Shown in pieces: positions 25,409-38,724 of a stretch of 64,000 bases of DNA. Where the stretch lies: NCBI GenBank assembly GCA_947179155.2, contig OX359275.1:761501-825500 (forward strand). Reading direction: 5' to 3'. The translations under genes and the position numbers were made by a program. Under the pieces are notes generated by a model, which worked only from the letters and a program-made list of their open reading frames with translations, did no database searches and was not told the DNA's origin. Origin of the DNA: Hedera helix. Its lineage: Eukaryota; Streptophyta; Magnoliopsida; Apiales; Araliaceae. The stretch's first letter is position 1, and the number at the start of each line of letters is the position of its first letter.

Positions 25409-26678
25409 GTTTCTTCATTATGTTTTATCTCAATTTCTGTTTCTGTTTTTATTTTTGTTTTTGTTTTTGATTTTAACAATAGTACCCTCCCTAGGTCATG
25501 ATAGAAATGAAAACATGTCTTCCATGGTCGTGGTTTAATTGAATTTTGTTTTATGTACTGCCGTATATGTTACCCAGTTTTATATATCCGGTTTCTTTTC
25601 TTGCTATGTGGTGACTGGTTATTTGGAGCCATTCATTTTAAAAAGCGAGTGAGCCAATCTGCACAGTTTTAAGTGAAGGACCCCAAATGCTATTTGTTTT
25701 GCACTCGCACAGTTTGTTCTGAATTCTGACTAGTAATGATGACAGGATTATCCCTTTTGGATTGAATCTGGTTCTTTATGTTATTGGCTTACACATATAC
25801 TTATGTTGCGTGACGTCATTGTTAAGTTGGAAAGTGAGCTAACAGAGAAATAAGTTTACTTGGTAAATGATTCTCATCCAAGCTAGTCAGAATTCAGATT
25901 CCATGTAGGTTTCTTAGTTGTATACTATGTTTTAATTTTTCGAAATGAATGATGATGTATAATGTATTTTGAACTAGCTAGGGTCCTCAGTTTCTAAACT
26001 CATTGTTTTCTGTGTTGTGGATACAGGCTTTCTGTCTGTTCTCCTCAAATTCAACTAAACACATGATTCAGTTGGCATTAAATTCCGAATCTATAGTAAA
26101 ATCTTCTCACTGCAACATCATTCCTAGCTCTTTGATTGACCAACTTATAAACTATACATTATATTATCATATGAAGTGAAATCATAATTTTACTACTTAC
26201 GACTTACCATTCTAATTAATGCTATACACCAGAAAGCTTCTACAGCCCCTATCTATTTTTAATCATTTATTCTTTTCGGTTGTAGTTGATATGTACTAAG
26301 TACACGGTTTGGCCCATCGTCAATCACATAATTTAGAATAACATATTTAAAGAGCAATGCTAGGTGTCTCAAAAGAGTTTTTGAATTTAGGGTCTCAAGT
26401 ATCCATGTCACGATTACATTGCGTGTTCAAACATCTACATTTATTATGGAGGATAGGATCATAGGACCCACCAAAATTTTGAACCAATGTGACTATATCA
26501 TGTGTATTTAAGAACTGAAATTTTGATGTATAAATGACTGCCGCCTGATAACTCCAAACTCCACAACAGAAAAGCAAACAGATTTGACTGATTATCTCTT
26601 TTATTTTAGCACAACAACAAATTAGAAATTATCAAACTACACACCTTTCACCATACCATTCCTGTAATTGTTGCGCTA
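25409..26678. other. Downstream region of the SAM gene
   Basis: No ORF worth calling. Base composition is less extreme than in the intergenic regions, with T-rich runs just after the stop (25425-25475) resembling the start of an intron or 3' UTR. I cannot decide between 3' UTR, UTR intron or plain intergenic DNA. Confidence 0.4.
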
Positions 26679-27970
26679 TTGATAAGCGTCACGCCATGTA
26701 TGGTTGAAATCGTTGGATGAAGCTGCCCAATAACGTTTGTAGAACAGGTTGTTCAATGGAACTACGACCCGTTAACTTTTATTGAGGCAAGGGACTTGGT
26801 ATAGTCGAAAACGATGTTAATGAAACTGCGACCTGTTGCTTATAATGAAGCAAGAACCTTAGTATAAGTGAAGACGCTACAATCAATTATGGATTATTGA
26901 TTAATAAGTCGAAGATGAACGGCACAGAATAGTCCGATAAGTTCAGAAGTTCTAAAAGAACAAAAAAGAATAAGCTCTCACAAGAAATCACTCAATATTG
27001 AATTGTAAGTTGAATAATGAATTGAATTACAACCAGCTATTAGCTATTTATACACATCAATAGAAGCTTCTAAAATAGCTACTAATGCTGCCCTAATGTT
27101 GTCCTAATAGAACCCTCTAGAATCCCTAAGTAAAAATCAAATCAAAACTCCTCCTAAAATCAAGCTATGCTTCCTAAAATAAAAGGAAACTAAGTATGCT
27201 AATTACAATTCAGCATTTAGTAATAAAAAGAAGCATCTAGAATTCCTATCTAAATAAGATTACTAAATCAATTACAATCTGCCTTAATTAAGGAAACAAA
27301 TCTTCTATGCAGTCGTCCATTCAATAGCTGATTTGAAGCTTGATTCTTACTGAATTGGGCTACTGCTAATAGTCCTCATCATTGCCGAATTACTCCCTTT
27401 AAAAACCAAACTGGGCTTTTCTTGTTGGACCGAAATAAGCTGCTGTTTATGCTCTTTCTTGGCCAAATTGGACCTGTTCTAAGCTACCGGATCGGGCTGT
27501 TCCTGGACTGATAAAGCTGCTGAGTTCTTAGGAGTGTTTTGGATCGAACTTTATGTAATGCCACATCGAGCTTGTAACTCCTGCTCAGTTTTGAGCTAAA
27601 TACCAAAGTGGGCTGCCCTTGTCTTGAACTCTCTCTTGGACCGAATTGCCTAGCCTCATTCCTGCCGAGTTGTGCTGTAGTTTAATTGGACTGCTTGTGC
27701 TGGGTTTTGGGCCTGCTACGCTTCCCTTCAATTGTTGAGTTTAAGCTTAGGTTGGGCTGCTCTGCTAATGCCGAATTGATCCTTGTTTTGGATTGAACCT
27801 GGACTGTCCATGCTAGCCGAACTATAGCTGGAATATAGGCTGCTCTATTGCCGACTTGGGCTGTTAGTACTCTGCCGAATTGAAGCTTGTTTGCCAAGTA
27901 TTGGGCTGCTAATGATCAGCTTTTCTTGCTTGCCATGATTTCAACGATACGTGGTGTGACGCTTATTAGT
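26679..27970. mobile_element. Element with terminal inverted repeats, about 1.3 kb, unclassified
   Basis: Left end 'gataagcgtcacgccatgta' with 'ggttgaaatc' after it. The right end reversed reads 'aataagcgtcacaccacgta' with 'cgttgaaatc'. The arms are about 40 bp with few mismatches. On the minus strand a TATA-like box (tataaatagc) near 27045-27055 precedes a purine-rich leader. The 27340-27910 part is made of degenerate units built around 'ccgaattg' and 'gggctgct'. No transposase or retroviral coding was seen. I could not identify a clean target duplication. It may be a non-autonomous DNA transposon or the LTR of a retroelement with palindromic ends. Confidence 0.5.
27340..27910. repeat. Degenerate tandem repeat with ccgaattg/gggctgct motifs
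   Basis: Units of roughly 40-60 bp recur more than eight times with variants of 'ccgaattg', 'tgggctgct' and 'ttggactg'. Divergence is high, so exact copy number is uncertain. It lies inside the terminal-inverted-repeat element. Confidence 0.5.
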
Positions 27971-28610
27971 TGAGGTGAGTGAGAGAGAGATCTGTGTCAG
28001 AAAAAGAGAGGGATAAAAGTGATTGGGGAGGGGGAGACATGTATAGGGTAGAGAAAAAAGGGATTAGAGTAATTGGGTTAGTAATTGACAGAGCTTCAAA
28101 AGAAGGTAGCACCCAAAGAACTATCAAATCCTGCTCTTAGATAATAATATAGATGTCACTTAGTTACTTTATAGTAACTAGTTACCGTGGCACACGCAAC
28201 ACGTGTGACAATTTTTTTTTATAAATTTAAGAAATTGAAATAAAGAAGGAAATAATTTATGAATCAAATTATACATCTAGGGCTTGACGGAAGAACTTTA
28301 TAAGTTTCTAAAATTTGAAGATACCGATCAATTTCTATTTTTTCATCTGCTACTTTGCCTCTTCTTCTCTTTTCTATGATTTATAAATATTCAAAACCGT
28401 AATAGAGCAATCATAGTAGGAGAGTAATAGTTAAGAAAGGAAGAAGTGGAGAAGAATTTGATTTGGAAAATGAAGTGATGTGGTTGTAATGGGGAAACAT
28501 TCAATTTTGGGTAGAAGTTGGTTACTATTTAGAGTGTGAACTATACCCAACTACTGTCGTGTGGTAAATTGGAGAGAAAAAAGAGGGATGAGAATTGTCA
28601 TAACCGTATT
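27971..28610. other. AT-rich intergenic stretch
   Basis: Begins with a gagagaga run and purine-rich sequence. I see no gene or clear repeat. It ends in gtatt, the left target duplication of the next element. Confidence 0.4.
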
Positions 28611-29020
28611 TGATGTAGAACAAGGTGAAAAGAAGGAATAAGAGTACCTATTCTCGTAGAGAATCAATAAAGAAACACACAAAAGCACACAGCTTTAATC
28701 TCAAATTAATTCATTCAATAATCTGTCTACAATAATGAGTTTAGAACTCTATTTAAAATGCTCCTAAACACTCTCCTAATCCAATTTAGACTCTAAAGGA
28801 TAAATCTAAATTAAATGAGATAATAACAAAAGCTAATTTAAATACAAATTCAAATTGAAATATAACTCCTAATTAAAATTTACTACTATAATAAAACTAT
28901 CATAATTAAAATAAAACTCTTATAAAATATCCTATTAAATAATTACATTAATTATCCAAAAAAAATTCTAGCTAACAATACAAAATTAATAATAAAGAAT
29001 TTTTTTTCCTTTCCACATCA
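28611..29020 (-). repeat. 3' LTR of the 1.93-kb element
   Basis: Aligns throughout with 30118-30537, for example in 'attcattcaataatctgt' and 'atgctcctaaacactct', with scattered substitutions and small indels. It is the 3' LTR because the polypurine tract is on its inner side. Confidence 0.85.
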
Positions 29021-30117
29021 TTCTCATCTCCTTTGAAAAAAACTCGTCCTCGAGTTTTGAAGTATTGAAGAATAATAAAAAATAGGCCGGGAAATACAGT
29101 CTAACAAAACATGTGCATCCGACATCTTGTAAGCTCAATTTTCGGGAATAATATTGACACAAGCAAGAAACTAGATGCACCCTTAGACTCGAATACATAA
29201 TTCGGTAAAAGAAAATCTATGTGCTCTATTGCAACTGTGTCTTTCTTCTTGTGTTTAACTTATTGGTCAACATGATTCATCTCTTGCAATGCATTTTCTT
29301 CAATTCAAATCACATTAGAATCTTCAATTAATACATCTTCTACTTCATCCACTTTAAGATTCTCACAAGTCTCAACATGTCGAGATTCTTGTTCTTGAAT
29401 AGTAGCACTAACGCCTTGTATTTTATTTGTAGCATAGTGTTAATATTTGTGTTGATTCCTTGACCATGTGTTGGAATTGTTGCGATGTATTTTGAAATAT
29501 TTGCTTGATTGGCTACAAGTAGTGCAATGAATTCTTCAATTCTACTAAGACGATATATATATATATTGAACATGGACTAAATTGAAGACTATTAAAACAT
29601 TAGGGACTGAAATTGAAGAGAATGAAAATATAGGGGTTGATATAGAGTTAATGAAACTTCAGGTGCTAAATTATAAATAAGTAAAAGTTTAGGGGCAAAT
29701 ATGTAAAAAATTAAAAGTTTATGAGGTATTTTAAAAATTTCTAAAAATTAGGGGACTAAACTAAAAAATTGTAGAAATGTTGGGATACCAAGCTGTAATT
29801 TGTTGGAAACATAGTACTGTAGCATTTTTTTTTACCGGGGATAGATGGAGACTACGGGGACGACGATTTTTTTTGGGATAAATGGAGACTACGTCGACGA
29901 TGATTCCTGCTGCAGATCGTGTTTTCGTCTCAAAAAATTGTTGTCAATTCTCTAGCGAACTTTGACAATTTGATAGAGGTTATCGTGCTTTTGTCTCGAA
30001 AATTTGTTATCAATTCTCTAGCGAATTTCGACAATTTGATGGAGGCTAGAGAAATGAGATTGGAAAGAATTGGGTGAAATCAAAAGATATCAGCAATTTT
30101 GGCGCTTTGATATCAAA

Positions 30118-30537
30118 TGATGTAGGACAAGGTGGAAAGGAGTAAGAGTATCTATCCCGCAGAGAATCGATAAAGGAACACATAAAAGTATATAACTTTA
30201 ATCTCAAATCAATTCATTCAATAATCTGTATACAATAATGAGTTTACAACCTTATTTAAAATGCTCCTAAACACTCTTCTAATCAAATTTGGACTCTAAA
30301 AGATAAATATAAATTAAATGAGATAATTACAAATTATAAAAGCTAACTTAAACATAACTTCTAATTGAAATATAACTCCTAATTAAAATCTACTACTATA
30401 ATAAAATTATCTTAATTAAAATAAAACTCTCATATAATAGCCTATTAAATAATTACATTAATTATCCAATATTTATTCATAGCTAACAATGCAAAATTAA
30501 TAATAAAGATTTTCTTTTTCCTTTCCTTTCCACATCA
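30118..30537 (-). repeat. 5' LTR of the 1.93-kb element
   Basis: Partner of 28611-29020. The degenerate tRNA-Met primer site is adjacent on the inner side, which makes this the 5' LTR on the minus strand. Confidence 0.85.
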
Positions 30538-30542
30538 GTATT

Positions 30543-32920
30543 TGTAATTTTTTTTATAATTCTAAAGTGTAAATATATCATACCTAAAATAACTGCCAGG
30601 AATTGCTCCCCCTTCATGAAGTAGATAATAATGGGTTAGATGTTTTTGTGCCTAATATAATATGAATTTTTGCCCAAAAGCTAATATATTTGTTGGCAGC
30701 TGATAAGGATGGTTTATACATGTACTCCATAAATTCCTTTTAAGATGATAATATATTTTTTGGTGCTAACTAAGGAATCGTTCCATGAGACCAGATTCTT
30801 TTATGCATGTTAATTTTGGTGGCAGTCCTAAATTGCTAATTTACACGAATTTTTTACCCAAAAAATATTTTACTCTCTGAAGTTGCTTTAAGTGAACTAT
30901 TAATCAATTTTGTTTTTCTCTTAGTTTAAGACTTTATGTCGTGTTAATGTTTGGTCTGATATTTGTGAAGAGGAGAGCTTCTGGTATTTTATGAATATGA
31001 ACCCAATTAACTTGCAGTTTTATTTTGTTTTATATATATATATATATAATTTAAAGGTATTAGGCCTTGCTGTTAAATTTTTAGCAATAATTCTTTATAA
31101 TCTGGACTGACTGCAACAATCTAGAGTACAACCTTCCTGAATTATGTCTGAGGGAGAGGGATTAGTGTTTTTCTTTAATGTCCTAATCTGTTATAATAAT
31201 TTATCCTAACCTAGGGCGGAGGGGTTTAGGTGCTGCCTTGATCCCCTTGCTGTCAACAATATTCGAACCCTCAACTTCTATATTGATAGAAGTGAGTTAT
31301 ACCAGTGGACCAGTGGAATTAGTGTTGGTTATATTTTATTTGGCTAGATGGGTTAAAGTGAACATTGAATTAACTGTCATAGCGAAATTAGGTTACTGAA
31401 TTTCTTTGTACATGTTGTTTGTGGAGGAAGATGTAAGCTTAATTTTAGTTTAAATTAGGCCAAAAGCTACAAGCAAATGATTTTCCGTCCTCTGGTTGAT
31501 GGGGCATTTATGGAGATATTCAGGAAGTTTTAAATCTGATTCGAGACGCTTCACATCAATAAAAAAGATATGTAGGAAAGGTTCTGTAATAATTTACTAG
31601 TCTTCTCTTATATTACTGTGGTAAAATCCCATATGGTTATGCTATATTTGAGATGATCATGTAAATGGCCCAAAGAGTATGCGTAGTTGAGGCTTCTATC
31701 CCTGGGATACTTCGTGGGTTGGTGGAGTTTGTGTTCTACGAGCTTTAGAAACGCAGTCAAGTTCTTTTAGAACTTCAACTTTGGATGAAAATGACTATGA
31801 GGCACTTTTGATCTTTGATCGAAGACATTTATGTCTAAGCCTTAAAAAGTTCGAGTTCTTCTGTTCTGCAGATCTTCTAAAGCAATTCCAGAACATTTTA
31901 AATGACATAGGTGTTGGATTTGTGCCTGAACTCTTCAATTGCATTGAAATAATAAGAAGAAAAGGAAAAAAAAAAAAAGAATAGAAGAAAAGGTATATGC
32001 GCATTTCTATTTTGATGTGATTGTTGTTAGGTAAATGAATGAAGTCCAAGAATATTTGAACATTGGCTTCCATGGGGAGGTTTAGTTTTATTAATCCTCC
32101 ATCCAATTTTAATTGATATCCTTTACAATTTTGGCAGTTGACATGATTCGTATACCAATGCTATTTCCCAGCATTGACTATATCATATGACCTTAGAGTT
32201 TGAAATGTTAAGGTAGCGGGTTGCGATTCGTGGAGCTCATGAAGCATACAAGGGAAGGAAAAATTAGAAACACTTGCTTGTCATGATCAACATGTGTTTC
32301 GTAAATTATGTGCAAAGTTATTCATCAGTGCTTGCATGATCACTGTTTTCTAGTAGATACAAGGTGTGGTTCAGCCATCAGCGTTGATGGAGAAGTTAGG
32401 TTGTGGTTTGAGGCATCTGTTCGGATGGGAAGTTGAGTGGTTGTTCCAGTCATCAGTGTTGATGGAGAAGTTTAGTAGCTGTGGAATTGGTACTTGTAAA
32501 GTTGATTTTGAGCAGCAGTTAAAAGAGGGAATTAGATACCTTGGTCTATGATTGTGCAGAAGTTATTTAATTATAGTGGTAGGCAATGTGTCTATTGTTG
32601 GTAGTGATGCTGTATAAAAGAAGAGCCAGGAGTAAGAAGTGGACGGCTGGAACTAGTGAATCATGAATGCTTTTGAATTAATGATACTGCTGAAGTATGT
32701 CTTGTTTATCTGCGGAGAACATGCATAATGGACAAATTACTAGCTCGGGGCAAGTCATTTTCAACTCGAACTGAAGAGACTGTTTGAGAGCTCTGGTGGT
32801 TCAAGTGATTTTATGTTCTTATGATGAAGCTTCAAAGATGTTTTTATAGCTGAAGTCAAGCAACACCCATTTCTTTTAGTTTAATGTGAATTTCCTCTTT
32901 GGAAATATAGTATTTTAATT

Positions 32921-32999
<79 letters not shown>

Positions 33000-33576
33000 G
33001 TAGTACAATAAATCCCACAAGAGTACTACTATATAGTAGTGCTAAGTGCTGCGATTAAGTTGTAGTAGTTAATTTATGCAGCTGCATGACGATCATGTTT
33101 TGTCCAACATTTCTTTCAGCATTATTAATTATATATAATCTTTGACATCAACAAACAAACACACGGGAGCATATAATAATAAATGTCGAGAGAGGAGAGA
33201 AAAGTCGAGAAACCCCAATCGGATAAGTTCTGGGTATATATATTACCAAACAAATTTCTCCGTCAACTAGCTAGATAGCTTAGCTAGCCTGTATAACACA
33301 GAAAAAAAGATGCAAGGCATGCAAATTAAGAGATTAAACTGGATACAATAAGAAAACCTGATCGATCGAGCACCACCCCCAGGAGGAGGAAAACAGAAAT
33401 CTATCCCCCATATTAATTCTGATAACAATAAATTAATGTGGCCTTGGAATTTTATCGGAGCAGCATATTTCAAGTAAAACTAATTAATGGTCTTTCAAAT
33501 AAATAAATAAATAAAAATGAAAATAATTAAGCAGCTTATGGTGGAGGAGCGAGCAGGCAGGCAGGCAGGCAGGTAG
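30543..33576. other. Intergenic region between the element and the LAX2-like gene
   Basis: No gene can be supported. The part at about 31440-32900 is less AT-rich and contains open stretches (31781-31984 on +) resembling transcribed but non-coding DNA. It could be a distal 3' UTR exon of the SAM gene, but no domain is recognisable. A (TA)n tract occupies 32924-32996. The sequence 'catcagcgttgatggagaag' near 32377 recurs with one change near 32451. Confidence 0.4.
32924..32996. repeat. (TA)n microsatellite of about 73 bp
   Basis: An almost perfect TA run between the SAM gene and the 3' end of the LAX2-like gene. Confidence 0.95.
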
Positions 33577-34620
33577 CTAGCTGATCCTACCATAGTGAAG
33601 CACCATGAGGTGATCAGAAGTGGAGGTGAGCGACGGTGTGTCCATTGGGCTTGGGCTCATCATCCAAACGCACTCCCTCACATGCTGCAACGTCAAAAAT
33701 GGTACTAGCTGCTGCCCTCTGCATCTTATCTCTATCTGCATCCATATATATCAAACTGGGGATCATTCTATTAAATTAGTTATGGTAAAGTAAATAACAT
33801 CGACCATCTACATATTAGCTAAGTTGCTTAACTATTATACTCTTAAAAAATTGCGAATAAAATGTGTTCATTTTTGTCGTAAGTAAATACATTAATATCA
33901 CTGTATCTACTCACAACAACAATTGAGATATTTTTGCCACAATATATATCCTAATATACACACAGGCTCGTCAGATTACTAAGCAAATCTAACTAAGAGT
34001 CTAATAGAGTCCGCCAGACCTGCTACTTCACAAATTGTTGATGAAGAACGATCTTTAATTAATTAACTAGTTATAGCGTCAAGCTGGAATAACTTGATTA
34101 ATATTTTATATTTTATACTCCATCCATCTGCCCCAATTAATGACAAAAAGATTTCCATGTCCTTCATTATTAGTAAAATCAACCACCGAAGTGGACCTCA
34201 GAACAGGAATATGTTGTACTACAACACAACAGTAAATTAAATGAAGGGAATTCATATTTTTATAAAAATATTAATATTTTTATAAAATTTTACTCATATA
34301 AAAATAAATCTTTTTTATATAAATAAAATTTTATAAAAATACTAATTTTTCTTATAAAAACATCAATCCTCTAAATGAATTGATCTTTTTTTTTGCATTT
34401 AATTTAGTTACTACTCCTATATCTTTTTAATGTTGTCATTATTGGTTTCAACTTTATTCTGGGGGTCTGAAAGTGAATCAGCTAACGTAGTATTGAAGTC
34501 ATGCTTTGTCACAAGCTTACGTTTTCTTCCCCATCCCGCATGTACCCTTGCTTTGTTTTACATGTAACGTCTACTTTACCCCACAATCATGATCACAACA
34601 TGTATAGATACATACAAATT

Positions 34621-34659
<39 letters not shown>

Positions 34660-35136
34660 AAATTAATTAATCGAGAGGTCTTTAGTGATGGGCGGGTGCC
34701 GCCCTTCCGCACCATTGAATATTGGCCGCATTTAATCATGACTATCATTTACATGGGTCCCATGCAAGCTTTGATTCTAAGCCAGAATCATTATGCCATA
34801 GACTTAAGAAGACTGGTATTAATTTTGAGTAAATAATAATACAAATATATGTATTATTTACTTGGCACAAATAATATGTAAATTAATATAAATTAAAATT
34901 TGATAAGTGAGAAAAATTATGTATTGTGATTAATAATGAGTGTAGAAATTCAAAAGTTGCTAGTTTTTAAAAAATAACTAACTCTTGAAGTTGTGTAACA
35001 TCTTAACTTATCTTAATTCCCCCCTCCCCCCTCCCCCCCCCCCTACTTTTTATGTTTTAATTTGTTTATAGTATATTTTTAATTGCATATGCATAATATA
35101 TGTGTCATAAATATTAATATTATGATAATTAAAGAA

Positions 35137-35188
<52 letters not shown>

Positions 35189-38100
35189 GTTACAATTATA
35201 TATATATTAGATCGATCCATGTATGATTGATTATCTACTAATTATATTTTGATATTTATAAACTAATTTTTATAATTTTTTTTTTATAAATATAACAATA
35301 CTCGTGTAAAAAATACTAATAAAACTGATATAAATAGTGGCTACTACTACTACTACACATTTTAATAGTGATTTAATATGACACGAAATGGCCGCCCCTA
35401 ACTATCTTTCTTTCTTTAACTAAAAACCTAATGTGTATATATATATATATAGTACGTGTAAACATCGATCGTCACTCACCAATCTCATGCACGTCTCCTT
35501 CGCGTTGCTTTCATTTTTCTTAAATACTATACAAAACCCTAATGATAAGTAATAAGAATGTCAATCTTATTCCTCATGAGCTACTAAATAATGAAGTCTT
35601 TCGTTTCTATAAGTTTAATTACTATATATATAGTACTCCGTCCTATTTCACAATCATTAATTCAACTATCTATATAATTAGGGCAGTTGTTCCTTTCAGC
35701 TAACCAAGGATAACATATAATCTTTAATTTAATTTATTTTTATTTTAAATTCTTCAAATTAAATCTTTTATAGGAGTATTTTATCGTGCATGCATTCCGT
35801 TCACACGTTACAATATTTATTATATATCTGTAACTCTCTCATTTTATTCTTTTCATTCCCTTTTACTTTTTCAACAACTTGGAATGATTCCTGAATATCT
35901 CGCATGATATTTATCTTTTTTGCTTTCCTACGTACCACGTAAAACCTTCATGGATATGTTGTTGATCAGAATATGCTTTGGTTGGAATATGTGGATCAGA
36001 ATGATGATACATATAGATATGTATGTATGTATGTATTTGGGCGTCTGTTTAATTCCATCAAAGTGCACCACTTAAGGTTTCGATGGGACCCTAACTTTTG
36101 ATGTTTCTACCTAAACAGAAAAACAACTTTTGGTGCCTCAACTGAATCTCTAAATTAATCAATTAATTAGCTGATGAGCTGAGACATGCAAAAGCATGAC
36201 GACCGAAACTAGCTAGCTCGCTATATACATATACTATATATATGGAGAGAGAACACATGCAGTTATATATATAGGCGCGTGGAGAACGACAGGGTCCCAG
36301 TGTGCTATTAATCTATATAAATATATATATATACATACATGCACACATGATATGATTTGATGTGTTAGCCAGTATCAACTTTCTTTATTTTAAAAAAAGG
36401 AAAGATAATACTAATGATCGATGATCGAGTGCTCGTCAACTAGGCCAAGATATATAATCCAAAGTTGAAGCTGATATATTATTATTATTATTTTATTTTA
36501 ATTTTAGTAAAAAAATAAAACGTTAAAGTCAATGCACTATGATATGATGAGATTACAGTAAATATACTAACACCTCAGGTCCAGGCCCCCTATATAGCTA
36601 GATTGATGACATGCATGTTTTAATTAATCTGTTTTTGAAAATTTCCCTGATTAAGACTGCAGTTCATTATTTGTCTCCTTAATTATTAACTACGTACTAC
36701 AATAATATTAGCACTCGCAAATGAATTAGTGCTTCTCATGTATCCTTTGGCTATAATCGTGAGATCACTAATTAATTAATTATAGTACCAATACTTTTAA
36801 ATCGTGTGAGAATTAATAAAAGAGAATTACAATCGAGTCCGAAAAACTCGTTGATTTTATATAATCAAATAAAAGCATTCTATATAACATTATATTGCAA
36901 GAGGGGGCGAAGTTTGCGCAGGAAAAACACAACATTAAGTGTGTTTGTGTATGTATAGCTACCTACCCACTCATAACCCCAATGATTGGCCGGCCAGTTA
37001 GTTGCTTGCATGCCCCTACCTACCTATATGTGTGAACGGTGAGATCTGGAATCTCAACTACCTAGCTATAAATATATATGTATATATGTGTGTATATGTA
37101 ATGAGGAAATATTAATTTATATTCTTTATCCGGATCCGGTTATTATGAAGTGAATTTCATGATAAATTTATTTTTAGATCAATAAAGTGTAGACACGCAA
37201 ACTAATGAGTATTCTCTCTATCTGCGTGTCAATACTTTATTAGTCTAAAAGTGAACTAATCATGAAATTCACTTCATAGTAATCATATTCTTTCTATCCT
37301 AATGTCTGGTTTCTATATATGATGATGATTTGTGTTCAGCCGTTAGCTACGACGTTATGTTTTGCTAATGAGATCATTATTTGATATATAAAAAAAAGAA
37401 TTATTCTATACTTACCCACAAATCTTATCAACAGAAAAGACAAAGGAGTATGGTCTTATTACATTCATCTTAATAATTAAAAGTAAAGCCACACTCTTTT
37501 GTCTTTTCTGTGAGTAAGTATACCGGATAAAATTTGTAGGTAAGTCTAGAATTTTCTTAAAAGAAAATACTAAAATGATTTTGTTCCTGTAGTACTAGTA
37601 TTCATGAATGCTGCCACCCTGGAAGAAGATGGAATGTGATTTTTTTATATATATTACTCCCAATGGACAAGGCGATAACATGCAGTATTACATAAACAAA
37701 TGATTATACATATAGTATGCATGCAAGAGCGTAGAGAATGTTGAGCGCCACGAATTTAAACAAATTGAATTCCATATATAGAGACTATTGCTGTTGATTG
37801 GTGTTATGTCTTTTGAGAGTATCGTCAATATTTTTAGATATATAGACTGAGATTCTTGGAGGTTGCATTCGTACATAAATATATATATGTACGTGTCTGA
37901 TCAAGATATAACGTGTGACTTTAGTCACATACTTTAGTAGTATATGAGAAGTTTTTATTTATTCTAGTTAGAATGTGATATATATATATAGGCATATAAC
38001 CTCAGAACAGTACCATAAACAAAAAGGGTACAACTATTGAACCATTAATATATTAAGTAATGTTTCTGAGTAGATTTTCTTGGTTAAAAATATCATTTTC

Positions 38101-38646
38101 ATCAAGGATTCCTTCTCAAAATGTTAAAGAGTCTTATTCTTCATAATATTAGTGTTCTCTTATTTTTTAAATTTACCCTGGATTATTTATTTCACTTGAA
38201 GGTAAAGAAAAAAAAAATTCTTGCTTTAGTGATTCGCTTGCTTAAGAAAAGAGCTTCACACCTTATAATCTATGATGAATCTGAGTTCATCTACCAGCTC
38301 TATGAGTTGAAGCTTAAGGGAGTGTAAGATAAATAAAGTACAGTACATGCACCTCTTCCACCGTACCATCCCATATGCACTAATGTTATCGATCATATAT
38401 ATATGCATGCACATACGATCGAGGATGATGCACAAACTTTCTCAACCTCTAATTTAATTATTACCATGCATTCAAGGAGCCATGCATGGACGAGTACTAA
38501 TACTCATTTTTATTTCTTGTATAAAAAACAGAATCTCCAAGTACTTATGAAAACAAGAACTTGGCGAGCTTTTAATTTAACTTTATGCCGATATATTGGG
38601 CTACATTTTGATAGGATACAACATTTTCCTTAAAAATAAGAAAGAC

Positions 38647-38724
<78 letters not shown>

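Larger units (their letters stand above)
28611..30537 (-). mobile_element. Non-autonomous LTR retrotransposon, 1.93 kb, with target duplication
   Basis: Two direct repeats of about 410-420 bp (28611-29020 and 30118-30537) begin tgatgtag and end ccacatca. The 5-mer gtatt flanks the whole element (28606-28610 and 30538-30542). Orientation is minus: just inside the right LTR, minus strand, tgatatcaaagc (30115-30104) matches the tRNA-Met primer site tggtatcagagc at 10 of 12 bases. Next to the left LTR lies the purine tract aaaggagatgagaa. Upstream of that tract the phrase ctcgaggacgag encodes a typical gypsy pol C-terminus (LEDE), showing descent from an autonomous gypsy element. The internal 1.1 kb holds no gag or pol domain. 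The two LTRs are clearly diverged, so the insertion is not recent. Confidence 0.88.

Noticed and set aside
31781..31984. 67-codon ORF with charged residues
   Set aside because: No domain or homologue that I recognise; it ends in a poly-lysine stretch encoded by an A run. Kept only as part of a possible transcribed region.
37139..37285. Hairpin as a microRNA precursor
   Set aside because: The arms are long and near-perfect over about 60 bp and look like a MITE; no basis to name a mature miRNA from sequence alone.
38121..38327. 68-codon ORF in the LAX2-like intron as a host gene
   Set aside because: The end resembles the polypurine tract region of a decayed copia element and no domain is complete; too short and degenerate to call.
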